From contig AFXB01000001.1 of assembly GCA_000238815.2 (NCBI GenBank), positions 186,001 through 250,000 of the forward strand: a DNA stretch of 64,000 bases. The letters are read 5' to 3'. The position numbers and the translations under genes were made by a program. The notes under the pieces are model-generated. The model was not told the DNA's origin. It searched no databases and saw nothing but the letters and a program-made list of their open reading frames with translations. How positions within the stretch are numbered: the first letter of the stretch is position 1; the number at the start of each line of letters is the position of its first letter. Source of the DNA: SAR116 cluster alpha proteobacterium HIMB100 (GTDB taxonomy: Bacteria > Pseudomonadota > Alphaproteobacteria > Puniceispirillales > Puniceispirillaceae). Shown here in pieces: positions 1 through 10,866 of the stretch.

Positions 1-406
1 TGATGAGCCAGTTGTCGGCTTAATGACCGAGTGGGCTTCAGGCAACCAAAAAGAAACCAGAAGCGATGCAGATGATTTGGGTGGAACGATGCGCCTGGGC
101 GCCTATCCATGTGAGATGGCTGAAGGCTCTCTGGCTGCCGAGCTTTACGGGACTCAGTTTGTCGAAGAACGGCACCGGCATCGGTATGAAGTGAATATTG
201 CCTATCGAGATAAACTCGAGCAGGCAGGTTTAAAGATGTCTGGTCTTTCACCTGACGGGCTGTTGCCTGAAATTGTTGAGCGTCCAGGTCACCCATGGTT
301 TGTCGGGGTGCAATTTCATCCCGAATTGAAGTCAAAGCCGTTTGAGCCGCACCCGCTGTTTGTTGGGTTTGTTGCCGCTGCCCGGAAAAAGTCCCGTCTG
401 GTCTGA
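1..406 (+). CDS. pyrG: CTP synthase, C-terminal part (cut by window edge)
   Basis: This is the C-terminal end of CTP synthase, which aminates UTP to CTP using glutamine. The reading frame is open from base 2, upstream of the first Met, so the gene starts outside the window. What is visible is the end of the class I glutamine amidotransferase domain: the segment [12 protein letters not shown] holds the His and Glu of the Cys-His-Glu triad and matches the usual CTP synthase ending, followed by PHPLF. The nucleophile Cys and the synthase domain lie off the window. Its position just before kdsA and eno is the common alphaproteobacterial order. Identification is firm. Confidence 0.95.
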   Translation, partial: DEPVVGLMTEWASGNQKETRSDADDLGGTMRLGAYPCEMAEGSLAAELYGTQFVEERHRHRYEVNIAYRDKLEQAGLKMSGLSPDGLLPEIVERPGHPWFVGVQFHPELKSKPFEPHPLFVGFVAAARKKSRLV

Positions 407-459
407 CAGCTGGGCTGTTCAGTCTGGTTTGTGTTTACTACTGCGCGGAGAACATACAG

Positions 460-2585
<2,126 letters not shown>

Positions 2586-2636
2586 TTTGAACACGTTTTA
2601 TCTGCTTGATCTGAATAAAAAACTCAATGAATCCGG

Positions 2637-2672
2637 CGATTCGCTTTTCTCTTGACCTGGCGAATCGTTTTT
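2637..2672 (+). terminator. Rho-independent terminator after eno
   Basis: CGATTCGC at 2637-2644 is the exact reverse complement of GCGAATCG at 2660-2667, with a 15-base loop, and is followed at once by TTTTT (2668-2672). It lies between eno and ftsB and would end the pyrG-kdsA-eno transcript. The loop is rather long, so read-through is possible. Confidence 0.6.
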
Positions 2673-2716
2673 GATTCACTAAACCTGTCCGATAAATAAT
2701 GGCAGGTGAGTCACTC

Positions 2717-3040
2717 ATGTATCCGTCTTTGCGCCGTCCTATCGCTTTTGCAGGAAGTTTTGTCTTAACAGGAACGCTGATTGTGTTTTTTGGCTTTCAT
2801 ACCATTGCTGGTGAGAGAGGTCTGCTGGCCCGTGGGGATATTGATAGAGAAATTCAGGCCGCGAAAGAAACACTTGCGTTGCTACAGAAACAAAATCACT
2901 TCCTTGAACATAGGATAAGATTGCTTCGCTCAGGGGCTGTTGATGCAGACATGCTGGCAGAAACGGCGCGCGCAAATGTGGGTATGTATAACGAGAATGA
3001 TGTAATTATTTCAATTGATTTAAGTAAATTGAAATTTTAG
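2717..3040 (+). CDS. ftsB: FtsB/DivIC-like septum formation initiator
   Basis: Small bitopic inner-membrane protein of the divisome, expected to act with FtsL and FtsQ. A short cytoplasmic start is followed by one hydrophobic helix (about residues 8-28) and then a coiled-coil stretch rich in Glu, Lys, Leu and Gln (about 40-70), ending in a short tail with the RxxVG(M/Y) type motif seen in this family (RANVGMY). An in-frame ATG exists at 2699, but AGGTGAG at 2704-2710 is a good ribosome site for the ATG at 2717, so the shorter 107 aa form is preferred. Location between eno and pdhA is the standard alphaproteobacterial place for this gene. Sequence identity within the family is low, so the call rests partly on context. 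Confidence 0.8.
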   Translation: MYPSLRRPIAFAGSFVLTGTLIVFFGFHTIAGERGLLARGDIDREIQAAKETLALLQKQNHFLEHRIRLLRSGAVDADMLAETARANVGMYNENDVIISIDLSKLKF

Positions 3041-3054
3041 TATCCAGCTAAATT

Positions 3055-3069
3055 AACTGAAAATCAGTT
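3055..3069. other. short palindrome in the ftsB-pdhA gap
   Basis: AACTGA (3055-3060) and TCAGTT (3064-3069) form a perfect 6-bp inverted repeat with a 3-base centre in the AT-rich, 152-base gap before the pdh operon. It could be a weak terminator stem for ftsB or an operator for the pdh genes. No T-run follows, and I see no convincing -35/-10 pair nearby. A GCAAAA/TTTTGC pair lies further on (about 3111-3130). Confidence 0.25.
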
Positions 3070-3192
3070 TAAACATAAAATATCGTTATTTATCAATAGA
3101 ATAAAAATCTTGCAAAAAAAATGATTTTGCCGTCATCCTTACAGCCATAGAACATGACTGTCAAAGCTCGTCCGGGCTGAAAGGGGAGGCGC

Positions 3193-4215
3193 ATGGCTGA
3201 AAAACAAATTGCAACGCGAAAACGGGGTCGGCCGCCAAAGGCAGTGATCAATGATAAGCCGTCACGTGAAGTTTTAGAGCAATTGTATGAGCAGATGATT
3301 CTGATTAGGCGGTTTGAGGAAAAGGCTGGCCAGCTTTACGGCATGGGTCATGTCGGCGGTTTTTGTCACCTGTATATCGGTCAAGAAGCGGTTGTGGTCG
3401 GGATGCAGTCCATTGCTGAAGAGGGCGATTCAGTGGTGACTTCTTATCGTGATCACGGCCATATGCTGGCCTGTGGTATGGAGTCCAGCGGTGTTATGGC
3501 GGAATTGACCGGCAGGCGTGATGGTTACTCACGCGGTAAAGGCGGGTCAATGCATATGTTCAGCCGCGAGAAGAATTTTTATGGCGGGCATGGCATTGTC
3601 GCAGCGCAGGTGCCGATAGGTGCAGGGCTTGCGTTTGCGCATAAATATAAAGGCGATGGCGGCGTGAACATGGCCTATCTTGGTGATGGTGCAGCCAATC
3701 AGGGCCAGGTCTATGAAACCTTTAACATGGCCGCTCTATGGAAGTTGCCTGTCGTGTTCGTTATCGAAAATAATCAATATGGGATGGGAACTTCAGTCGC
3801 ACGTGCTGCAGCTGGTCAGGATTTGGCGGACAGAGGCAAAGCATATGGCATTCCTGGCCTTCAGGTTGATGGAATGGATGTTTTGGCCGTCAGAACCGCT
3901 GCGCGTGAAGCCCTGGACCATTGTCGTTCAGGCAAAGGCCCATATATTTTGGAAATGAAGACCTACCGATATCGCGGACATTCAATGTCAGATCCGGCAA
4001 AATACAGAACCCGTGATGAGGTTGACGCGATGCGCAAGCAGCATGATCCAATCGAACAGCTTCGTGATTTATTGTTGCGTGAAGGAGCTGATGAGGCTGG
4101 CTTGAAGCAGATTGATCAGAAAGTGAAGTCAATCGTCAGCGAGGCTGCAGACTTCGCGTTGGCCAGCCCAGAGCCTGACGCAGAAGAGCTCTACACAGAT
4201 ATTCTGATCGCCTGA
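3193..4215 (+). CDS. pdhA: pyruvate dehydrogenase E1 component, alpha subunit
   Basis: Thiamin-diphosphate subunit of the pyruvate dehydrogenase complex, which decarboxylates pyruvate and passes the acetyl group to lipoyl domains. The TPP/Mg motif runs from GDGAANQG (from residue 164) to ENNQYGMG (192-199). RYRGHSMSDP near residue 257 is the conserved loop that is phosphorylated in the mitochondrial enzyme. GGFCHLYIGQEA is typical of alphaproteobacterial PdhA. The N-terminal 25 residues are basic and contain RKRGRPPK, a poorly conserved extension. GGGGAGG just before the ATG is a strong ribosome site. First gene of pdhA-pdhB-pdhC-lpdA. Confidence 0.97.
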   Translation: MAEKQIATRKRGRPPKAVINDKPSREVLEQLYEQMILIRRFEEKAGQLYGMGHVGGFCHLYIGQEAVVVGMQSIAEEGDSVVTSYRDHGHMLACGMESSGVMAELTGRRDGYSRGKGGSMHMFSREKNFYGGHGIVAAQVPIGAGLAFAHKYKGDGGVNMAYLGDGAANQGQVYETFNMAALWKLPVVFVIENNQYGMGTSVARAAAGQDLADRGKAYGIPGLQVDGMDVLAVRTAAREALDHCRSGKGPYILEMKTYRYRGHSMSDPAKYRTRDEVDAMRKQHDPIEQLRDLLLREGADEAGLKQIDQKVKSIVSEAADFALASPEPDAEELYTDILIA

Positions 4216-4250
4216 TCAGGCGTGATGCACCGATTAAAGGATAGAAGATT

Positions 4251-5627
4251 ATGGCAATAGATATAAAAATGCCGGCTTTGTCACCAACTATGACCGAAGG
4301 CCGCCTGTCCAGATGGCTTGTGAAAGCAGGGGATGACGTAAAATCAGGTGACGTGATCGCTGAAATTGAGACAGATAAAGCGACCATGGAAGTTGAAGCC
4401 GTAGATGAAGGTGTGGTTGGTGAAATCACAGTTGCAGAAGGTAGTGAAGGCGTGGCGGTCGGTGCTGTAATTGCACGCCTGTTGGAAGATGGTGAGACAG
4501 ATTTGCCAACAGCTGTGGCTGAAAATATGGATACACCAATCAATCCGGTGGCTGAACCAGCTGTGCCTGCTCCTGCAGCTGTTGCTGCGGAAGCTTTCTT
4601 ATCGCCAGTTGGTGAACCAGATTGCGACGGCCCAATGAGACATTTGACGGTTCGTGAAGCTTTGCGCGATGCAATGGCCGAAGAAATGCGAAATGATGAG
4701 CGCGTCTTTGTTATGGGTGAAGAGGTTGCTGAATATCAAGGTGCGTACAAAGTCACTCAAGGCTTGCTGGATGAATTTTCCAATAAACGGGTTATTGATA
4801 CGCCGATAACTGAACATGGATTTGCCGGCCTTGGGGTAGGGGCAGCTTTTGGCGAATTGCGTCCTGTGATTGAATTTATGACTTTTAATTTTTCGATGCA
4901 AGCCATTGATCAGATTATTAACTCTGCAGCTAAGACGTTATATATGTCAGGCGGCCAAATGGGCTGTCCAATTGTTTTTCGCGGACCGAACGGAGCTGCC
5001 AGCCGCGTTGCTGCCCAGCATTCGCAATGTTATGCCAGCTGGTATGCACATTGCCCGGGTCTGAAAGTTGTGTCTCCTTGGTCTGCTGCCGACGCCAAAG
5101 GGTTGTTGAAGGCTGCCATTCGTGATCCGAATCCCGTCATATTCCTCGAAAATGAGGTGATGTACGGTCAAAGCTTTGATGTGCCAGAGCATGAGGACTG
5201 GGTCGTCCCTATTGGTAAGGCGAAACTTCTACGTCCTGGTACTGATGTCACTATCACGGCCTTTTCTATCATGGTGGGCAAGGCCCTTGAAGCGGCTGAG
5301 CAACTGGCTGCGGAAGGAATTGACGCTGAAGTGATAGATTTGCGCACCATTCGGCCTTTGGACACTGAAACACTGGTACAATCGGTGAAAAAGACCTCTC
5401 GATTAATTTCCTGTGAGGAAGGGTTTCCCTTTGCCGGTATAGGATCAGAGCTGGCTGTGCAGATGATGGAGCAGGCCTTTGATTATCTTGATGCCCCCGT
5501 TATGCGGGTGACCGGTAAAGATGTGCCAATGCCCTACGCGGCTAATCTTGAAAAACTGGCTCTGCCTCAGGCTGACGATATTGTGGCGGCTGCCCGTCAG
5601 GCCTGCTATCGCACTCAAGGAGGCTGA
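4251..5627 (+). CDS. pdhB: pyruvate dehydrogenase E1 component, beta subunit with N-terminal lipoyl domain
   Basis: Beta partner of E1 in the heterotetrameric pyruvate decarboxylase. Residues 1-80 are a biotinyl/lipoyl domain with lipoyl Lys43 in [13 protein letters not shown], followed by an Ala/Pro-rich linker (about 90-125) and then the transketolase-like pyrimidine-binding domain and C-terminal domain (from [14 protein letters not shown], through [15 protein letters not shown] and [14 protein letters not shown]). The total of 458 aa, about 130 longer than E1-beta without this domain, is the known alphaproteobacterial architecture. It follows pdhA by 35 bases and is separated from pdhC by a single base after the stop codon, so the subunits are translated from one message. 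Confidence 0.97.
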   Translation: MAIDIKMPALSPTMTEGRLSRWLVKAGDDVKSGDVIAEIETDKATMEVEAVDEGVVGEITVAEGSEGVAVGAVIARLLEDGETDLPTAVAENMDTPINPVAEPAVPAPAAVAAEAFLSPVGEPDCDGPMRHLTVREALRDAMAEEMRNDERVFVMGEEVAEYQGAYKVTQGLLDEFSNKRVIDTPITEHGFAGLGVGAAFGELRPVIEFMTFNFSMQAIDQIINSAAKTLYMSGGQMGCPIVFRGPNGAASRVAAQHSQCYASWYAHCPGLKVVSPWSAADAKGLLKAAIRDPNPVIFLENEVMYGQSFDVPEHEDWVVPIGKAKLLRPGTDVTITAFSIMVGKALEAAEQLAAEGIDAEVIDLRTIRPLDTETLVQSVKKTSRLISCEEGFPFAGIGSELAVQMMEQAFDYLDAPVMRVTGKDVPMPYAANLEKLALPQADDIVAAARQACYRTQGG

Positions 5628-5628
5628 T

Positions 5629-6891
5629 ATGTCTGTATCTGTTCTTATGCCGGCTCTTTCCCCGACCATGACACAAGGCACGCTTGCACGCTGGCTGGTC
5701 AAACAGGGAGACAGCGTCAAATCTGGTGATGTCATTGCAGAAATTGAAACTGACAAAGCAACAATGGAAGTTGAAGCCCTGGATGATGGGGTTGTGGCAA
5801 GCTTGGCCGTTGCTGAAGGTACACAAAATGTGGCCGTGAATGCAGTCATTGCTGTTCTGGTGGAAGATGGCGAAACGATCGAAGATGCGCTTGCGGCTGT
5901 TGAGGTGACACAAGCTGCTGTCCAGACTACATCTGCACCTGAAGATGCCGTACCACTAGCTCCGGCTGCACACGCCCAGACCCCACCTGTTCAGCCATCT
6001 GCGACTACAGTGCCAAACCAACAGGCAGGCCGGATTTTTGCCAGCCCATTGGCGCGCCGCATCGCCGCGGATGCTGGCCTTGATATAACCCGCTTGTCCG
6101 GCACAGGGCCGCATGGCCGTATCATCAGAGCAGATGTGGAGGAGGCTATTTCAGCAGGGCCAGCACAACAGACAGCTTCAGCCTCGCCTGCTTCTGCACC
6201 ACAGGCTGAAGATCGGTTCGTGCCGCATAACGCGATGCGCCGCGTGATTGCGGAAAGACTGCAACAGTCAAAACAGACCGCGCCGCATTTTTACCTCACA
6301 ATTGATTGCGAGATTGACAACCTGCTCGCCGCCCGCAAAGCGTTGAATGAAGCTGCTGAAGATGGCGTAAAAATCTCAGTTAACGATATGGTGGTCAAAG
6401 CTGCTGCTGCTGCCCTTATGGCAGAACCAGATGTGAATGGCTATTTCGAAGCAGAAGGCTGCCGTTATTTCAGCACAGCCGATATTTGTGTGGCGGTTGC
6501 GGTAGATGGCGGACTGGTTACGCCGGTTCTTCATCAAGTTGAAAATCTTGGTCTTGCCGAAATATCGCGCAAGACAGCTGATCTGGCTGCCCGTGCACGG
6601 TCAGGTATGCTTGATCCATCTGAATATGCTGGCGGCAGTTTTACCATATCTAATTTGGGCATGTATGGCATTCGCGAATTTGCCGCCGTCATTAACCCGC
6701 CGCAATCTGCAATTCTGGCGGTTGGAGCAGGCGAACAGCGCCCTGTTGTTAAAAATGGTGAGCTTGCCGTGGCCACAGTGATGAGCGTGACTTTGTCCGC
6801 TGATCACAGAATTGTTGATGGCGCGCTTGGGGCGAAATGGCTGCAGGCGTTTAAACGAGCGATAGAACAGCCTGTCACAATGCTGCTTTAA
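5629..6891 (+). CDS. pdhC: dihydrolipoamide acetyltransferase (E2) of pyruvate dehydrogenase
   Basis: Core E2 enzyme that transfers acetyl from its lipoyl arm to CoA. The frame is open further upstream inside pdhB, but AAGGAGG at 5617-5623 followed by ATG at 5629 fixes the start and gives 420 aa. Domain order: one lipoyl domain (residues 1-80, lipoyl Lys43), an Ala/Pro/Thr-rich linker, an E3/E1-binding domain (FASPLARRIAADAGLD onward, about 137-172), a second linker, and the catalytic domain ending in SADHRIVDGALGAKW, whose HxxxDG is the active-site motif. The lipoyl domain is very similar to that of pdhB. Confidence 0.97.
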   Translation: MSVSVLMPALSPTMTQGTLARWLVKQGDSVKSGDVIAEIETDKATMEVEALDDGVVASLAVAEGTQNVAVNAVIAVLVEDGETIEDALAAVEVTQAAVQTTSAPEDAVPLAPAAHAQTPPVQPSATTVPNQQAGRIFASPLARRIAADAGLDITRLSGTGPHGRIIRADVEEAISAGPAQQTASASPASAPQAEDRFVPHNAMRRVIAERLQQSKQTAPHFYLTIDCEIDNLLAARKALNEAAEDGVKISVNDMVVKAAAAALMAEPDVNGYFEAEGCRYFSTADICVAVAVDGGLVTPVLHQVENLGLAEISRKTADLAARARSGMLDPSEYAGGSFTISNLGMYGIREFAAVINPPQSAILAVGAGEQRPVVKNGELAVATVMSVTLSADHRIVDGALGAKWLQAFKRAIEQPVTMLL

Positions 6892-6941
6892 GCCAGCTTG
6901 CAGGCAGGATATTAACTCATTCCAGAAAGGCAGTCTTTAAC

Positions 6942-8354
6942 ATGACACAGACAGCTCCATTCGATGTTCTTGTGATCGGCGGCGGACCAGGAGGCTATGT
7001 CGCTGCGATACGCGCCAGCCAGTTAAGAATGCGTGTAGGCCTTGTTGAGCGCGAGCATTTAGGCGGTATTTGTCTGAATTGGGGCTGTATTCCGACCAAA
7101 GCCCTACTGCGGGCATCGGAATTGCGCCATAATTTAGAACATCTTTCTGACTTTGGTATCGAAGTTGAGGGCAAAGTTTCGGTGAATCTGAACAAAGTTG
7201 TTGACCGGTCTCGTAAAGTGGCCAGCCGTTTATCTGGCGGGGTTGCCCATCTGTTGAAAAAGAACAAAGTCACTGTGATGGATGGCACGGCCAAACTGGC
7301 TGGGCGCAAGCAAGACGCCTGGTCAGTGGAAATCAGTGGCAAAGCAGCACAGACTGTGCAAGCAAAACATGTCATTATCGCAACAGGGGCAAGGGCCCGC
7401 CAACTGCCTGGATTGGAAACTGACGGCACGCAAATCCTGTCTTATAAAGAAGCTATGGTCCCCAATGCGATGCCGAAATCCCTCATTGTTGTTGGCTCAG
7501 GGGCTATTGGTGTTGAATTTGCCAGTTTTTATCGGGATATGGGTGTCAAGGTTACCATAATTGAAGCCCTTGACCGGATTTTGAATGCTGAGGACGCAGA
7601 AATATCAGCTTTGGCACATAAGTCATTTGAAAAGCGGGGCATTGTTATTCACACGTCAGCGCAATTAAAGGGATTTGCAAAGACCAAGGACAGTGTCAAT
7701 GCGACTGTCATGCTGAACGGTAAACAGGAGGTCATATCTGCTGAGCAAGTCATTATGGCTGTCGGTATTGTGGGCAATTCAGAAGGTTTGGGCTTAGAGA
7801 CTACAAAGGTCAAGCTGGATAGAGGGCATATTGTCACTAATCAGGTCATGGCCACAGATGAGCCGGGTCTCTATGCCATTGGGGACGTAACTGGTGCACC
7901 ATGGCTTGCGCATAAAGCCAGTCATGAAGGCATTCTATGTGTTGAGGCCATTGCGGGGGTCAAAAACCTGCATCCTATCAAGCCAGAAGCTGTGCCGGGT
8001 TGCACATATTGTCGCCCGCAGGTAGCCTCCGTTGGTCTAACTGAGGCGAAAGCCAAAGAGCAGGGCTATAAACTTAAAGTTGGTAAATTTCCGTTTATCG
8101 GTAATGGTAAGGCAATCGCACTAGGCGATGATGAAGGGTTAATCAAAACCATTTTTGACGAAAAAACAGGTGCTTTGCTGGGGGCCCATATGATTGGGCC
8201 TGAAGTGACAGAACTTATTCAAGGTTATGTCGTCGCGCAGACCCTTGAGACAACCGAGGCCGAGTTGATGCAAACGATATTCCCGCATCCAACCTTGTCT
8301 GAGGCTATGCATGAGGCTGTGCTCGATGCCTATGATAAGGCAATTCATTTTTAA
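6942..8354 (+). CDS. lpdA: dihydrolipoyl dehydrogenase (E3)
   Basis: FAD flavoprotein that reoxidises dihydrolipoamide with NAD, completing the pyruvate dehydrogenase cycle. The FAD-binding GGGPGGYVAA lies at the N-terminus, the redox-active disulfide is Cys44/Cys49 in GGICLNWGCIPTKALL, a second dinucleotide-binding GSGAIGVEFASF lies near residue 185, AIGDVTGAPWLAHKA is the second FAD motif, and HPTLSEAMHEAV near the C-terminus holds the His-Glu pair of the active site. The 470 aa length is normal. It follows pdhC by 50 bases and is the last gene of the pdh set; an AT-rich hairpin follows. Confidence 0.97.
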   Translation: MTQTAPFDVLVIGGGPGGYVAAIRASQLRMRVGLVEREHLGGICLNWGCIPTKALLRASELRHNLEHLSDFGIEVEGKVSVNLNKVVDRSRKVASRLSGGVAHLLKKNKVTVMDGTAKLAGRKQDAWSVEISGKAAQTVQAKHVIIATGARARQLPGLETDGTQILSYKEAMVPNAMPKSLIVVGSGAIGVEFASFYRDMGVKVTIIEALDRILNAEDAEISALAHKSFEKRGIVIHTSAQLKGFAKTKDSVNATVMLNGKQEVISAEQVIMAVGIVGNSEGLGLETTKVKLDRGHIVTNQVMATDEPGLYAIGDVTGAPWLAHKASHEGILCVEAIAGVKNLHPIKPEAVPGCTYCRPQVASVGLTEAKAKEQGYKLKVGKFPFIGNGKAIALGDDEGLIKTIFDEKTGALLGAHMIGPEVTELIQGYVVAQTLETTEAELMQTIFPHPTLSEAMHEAVLDAYDKAIHF

Positions 8355-8375
8355 ACTGGACCAGTGCCAATTTTG

Positions 8376-8400
8376 AAAAAGACTTATCTATGGTCTTTTT
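8376..8400 (+). terminator. possible terminator hairpin after lpdA
   Basis: AAAAAGAC (8376-8383) pairs exactly with GTCTTTTT (8393-8400) across a 9-base loop, and the downstream arm itself supplies the T-run. Only two G:C pairs stabilise it, so it may be partial, letting some transcription continue into lipA. Confidence 0.45.
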
Positions 8401-8466
8401 AAAAGACAAGAACTGATGTAAGGCACAAGCAGAAGATCGCGCCGGTTGTGCAGAGAATGAGGAACA

Positions 8467-9426
8467 ATGCCATCTCCAAATCTGACAAAAGGTGCCGCCA
8501 GGCATCCTGAAAAACGGCGTAATGAGGACAGACCACAGCCGCGCAGGCCTGACTGGCTGCGGGTGAAGGCCCCACGTGCAGGCGCATTTTCAGAAACCAA
8601 ACAGTTAATGCGCGATCTGGACCTTGTGACTGTCTGTGAAGAGGCTGCTTGTCCGAATATCGGCGAATGCTGGGCGAATAAACATGCGACGATGATGATC
8701 CTTGGGTCTGTCTGCACTCGGGCTTGTGCATTCTGTAATGTCGCCACTGGCCGTCCGGATCAGCTGGACCCCCACGAACCAGACCATGTAGGTGAGGCAG
8801 TTGCGCGTCTCGGGCTGCGTCATGTTGTGATTACTTCTGTTGACCGGGATGATCTAGATGATGGGGGAGCAGATCATTTCGCACGGACAATTGCGGCTAT
8901 CCGCAAAGCCTCACCAGAGACGACAATTGAAATTCTCACACCTGATTTTTTGCGCAAAGATGGCGCTGTAGAGCATGTGGTGGCGGCCCGGCCAGATGTA
9001 TTCAATCATAATATGGAAACTGTAGAACGCCTTTATAAGCCTGTCCGTCCTGGTGCGCGATATCATCATTCTTTAGATGTGTTGCGCCAAGTGAAAGCAT
9101 TGGATCCGTCAATTTTCACGAAATCAGGAATTATGGTTGGGCTTGGCGAAACAGATGAAGAAGTTTCAGAAATGATGGATCATCTGCGAGCAGCAGATGT
9201 TGATTTTATGACGATTGGCCAGTATTTACAGCCAACCCCAAAACATGCAGTTGTTGACCGGTTTGTCACCCCAGAGCAGTTTGAAGCTTATGCCTCATGG
9301 GGGCAGGAGAAGGGCTTTTTGATGATGGCCTCAACACCATTAACCCGTTCATCATATCATGCTGATGCTGATTTTGCTGCACTTCAGAAAGAGCGTAACC
9401 GGCGACTTGAACTGGACAAGAGTTAA
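8467..9426 (+). CDS. lipA: lipoyl synthase
   Basis: Radical SAM enzyme that inserts two sulfurs into octanoyl groups on lipoyl domains, here the E2 and E1-beta domains encoded just upstream. The auxiliary 4Fe-4S cluster cysteines are C57, C62 and C68 ([13 protein letters not shown]), the radical SAM CxxxCxxC is C83, C87 and C90 (CTRACAFC), and the C-terminal RSSYHA motif supplies the conserved Ser. The 319 aa length is normal. GAGGAA precedes the ATG. Its proximity to the pdh genes makes functional sense; lipB is not in the window. Confidence 0.97.
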   Translation: MPSPNLTKGAARHPEKRRNEDRPQPRRPDWLRVKAPRAGAFSETKQLMRDLDLVTVCEEAACPNIGECWANKHATMMILGSVCTRACAFCNVATGRPDQLDPHEPDHVGEAVARLGLRHVVITSVDRDDLDDGGADHFARTIAAIRKASPETTIEILTPDFLRKDGAVEHVVAARPDVFNHNMETVERLYKPVRPGARYHHSLDVLRQVKALDPSIFTKSGIMVGLGETDEEVSEMMDHLRAADVDFMTIGQYLQPTPKHAVVDRFVTPEQFEAYASWGQEKGFLMMASTPLTRSSYHADADFAALQKERNRRLELDKS

Positions 9427-9441
9427 GGGAAGGCGAGGTAA

Positions 9442-9891
9442 ATGACAACGCATGCTGAACAGCGTTTGATACATCATACGCCCGAACAATTATTTGACCT
9501 TGTTGCTGATGTTCGGCGTTATCCTGAATTTTTGCCGTGGTGTCTTGCCGCGCGGATCAGAGAGCGCTCCTCCACCACACTTGTTGCCGACCTCATTATC
9601 GGATTTCAGATGTTCAAAGAACAATTTACCTCTCATGTCAGTATGGATAGAGAGAATCTTGTTATTGAAGTCGAATATGCAGAAGGTCCATTTAAGTATC
9701 TAAAAAATAGATGGAAATTTATTGAACACCCTGATGGATGTATGATCGATTTCTATGTTGATTTCGAATTTCGGTCGCGGCTATTGCAAACTGTAATCGA
9801 AAGCCTGTTCACAGAAGCGGTTAAGCGCATGGTCTGGGCGTTTGAGGCAAGAGCGGATCAATTATACAGCCTGCAGCTAAAGCAGGGCTGA
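9442..9891 (+). CDS. ratA: RatA/Coq10-like START-domain protein
   Basis: A 149 aa START/polyketide-cyclase fold protein with the family hallmarks HTPEQLFDLVADVRRYPEFLPWC at the N-terminus and the VEYAEGPFKYLKNRW middle segment. In Escherichia coli RatA was described as a ribosome-association inhibitor, while the mitochondrial homologue Coq10 binds ubiquinone; in alphaproteobacteria the ubiquinone role is the more likely one, but sequence alone does not decide. It follows lipA by 15 bases with a GAGG ribosome site, so it is probably co-transcribed. It converges on pncC with only 3 bases between the stop codons. Confidence 0.88.
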   Translation: MTTHAEQRLIHHTPEQLFDLVADVRRYPEFLPWCLAARIRERSSTTLVADLIIGFQMFKEQFTSHVSMDRENLVIEVEYAEGPFKYLKNRWKFIEHPDGCMIDFYVDFEFRSRLLQTVIESLFTEAVKRMVWAFEARADQLYSLQLKQG

Positions 9892-9894
9892 TGG

Positions 9895-10371
9895 TTATTC
9901 AGATGACAGAGTTTGTAACAGTTCAATCGCCGCATCACATGCATCCTGTCTGATCTGTTGTCTGTCGCCAGTAAAAAAATGTTCACTTGTGGTTTGTTGT
10001 CCGTCTTTGGTGCACACAGATATCCACACTAAGCCAACCGGTTTTTCATCTGACCCGCCACCAGGTCCGGCGATACCAGTCAGAGACACCGACAGATCTG
10101 TTCCCGCTGCCTTCAGCCCGCCTGCAGCCATTTCTGCTGCTGTTTGCTGCGATACTGCACCAAATGCAGCCAGTGTTTCGGGCTTTACGCCAACCATATC
10201 TTGTTTTGCCTGATTGCTGTAAGTGATAAACCCGCGGTCAAGTACAGCAGAGGCGCCAGAGATGTCAGTTAAGGTGCTGAAGACCAGACCGCCCGTGCAG
10301 GATTCAACAGTACACAGGGTTTTTCCTGAAGCAGTGAGCTGGTTGATAATGTCAGCTGCGGCTTTGGTCAT
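9895..10371 (-). CDS. pncC: CinA C-terminal domain protein, nicotinamide-nucleotide amidohydrolase
   Basis: A stand-alone CinA C-terminal domain of 158 aa. The family deamidates nicotinamide mononucleotide to nicotinic acid mononucleotide in NAD salvage. Signature segments are TVESCTGG near residue 21, ITYSNQAKQDMVGV and SLTGIAGPGGGSDEKPVGLVWI. The N-terminal COG1058 half of full-length CinA is absent, as is common in alphaproteobacteria. It is last in the ispDF-pgpA-pncC set on this strand. Confidence 0.93.
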   Translation of the reverse strand: MTKAAADIINQLTASGKTLCTVESCTGGLVFSTLTDISGASAVLDRGFITYSNQAKQDMVGVKPETLAAFGAVSQQTAAEMAAGGLKAAGTDLSVSLTGIAGPGGGSDEKPVGLVWISVCTKDGQQTTSEHFFTGDRQQIRQDACDAAIELLQTLSSE

Positions 10372-10398
10372 AGTTGGCCTTTCTGAGAGGGGTGGGCG

Positions 10399-10866
10399 TC
10401 ACAGTGAATAAATAAACAATTGCGCGATAAGAATAGCTATGCCCGCAAGTGTCCCGGCCACCAGATCATCTGCCATAACCCCAATACCATTGGGCAGACG
10501 TTCTGCTGAGGATACGGGCCAAGGTTTAAGAATATCAAATAATCTGAATAGAATAAACCCAGCCACATACCACCATAAGGCTGTATCCAGATTGGGCGGA
10601 ATACACAGCAGCACAAGCCATTGCCCAGCAACCTCGTCTATGATTACTTCACCTGCGTCTTTCTTGCCAGACAGATATGAATAAGCATCTGCAGCAAATA
10701 CGCCGATTATCGTTACCAGTAGCACTGCGGGCAGCAGAATGAAAATACCGCCTTTGGCAAGGAAAAAGCCAGTGACAAGGGCAACCAGTGACCCCGCAGT
10801 TCCTGGAGCAGGAAAAGACCGCCCAATTGGTCCGAGAGTGGCAATCTGAGCTAACAGCACATTCAT
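10399..10866 (-). CDS. pgpA: phosphatidylglycerophosphatase A
   Basis: Inner-membrane enzyme that removes phosphate from phosphatidylglycerophosphate, giving phosphatidylglycerol. It has 155 aa with about four hydrophobic segments, GRSFPAPGTAGSLVAL at the N-terminus and DEVAGQWL and DDLVAGTLAG motifs, which are the PgpA acidic motifs. The start codon overlaps the ispDF stop (ATGA at 10863-10866), which indicates translational coupling. Confidence 0.93.
   Translation of the reverse strand: MNVLLAQIATLGPIGRSFPAPGTAGSLVALVTGFFLAKGGIFILLPAVLLVTIIGVFAADAYSYLSGKKDAGEVIIDEVAGQWLVLLCIPPNLDTALWWYVAGFILFRLFDILKPWPVSSAERLPNGIGVMADDLVAGTLAGIAILIAQLFIYSL

Noticed and set aside
3105-3135. Promoter for the pdh operon (TTGCAA followed by AT-rich bases)
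   Set aside because: No -10 hexamer of reasonable match lies 16-18 bases downstream.
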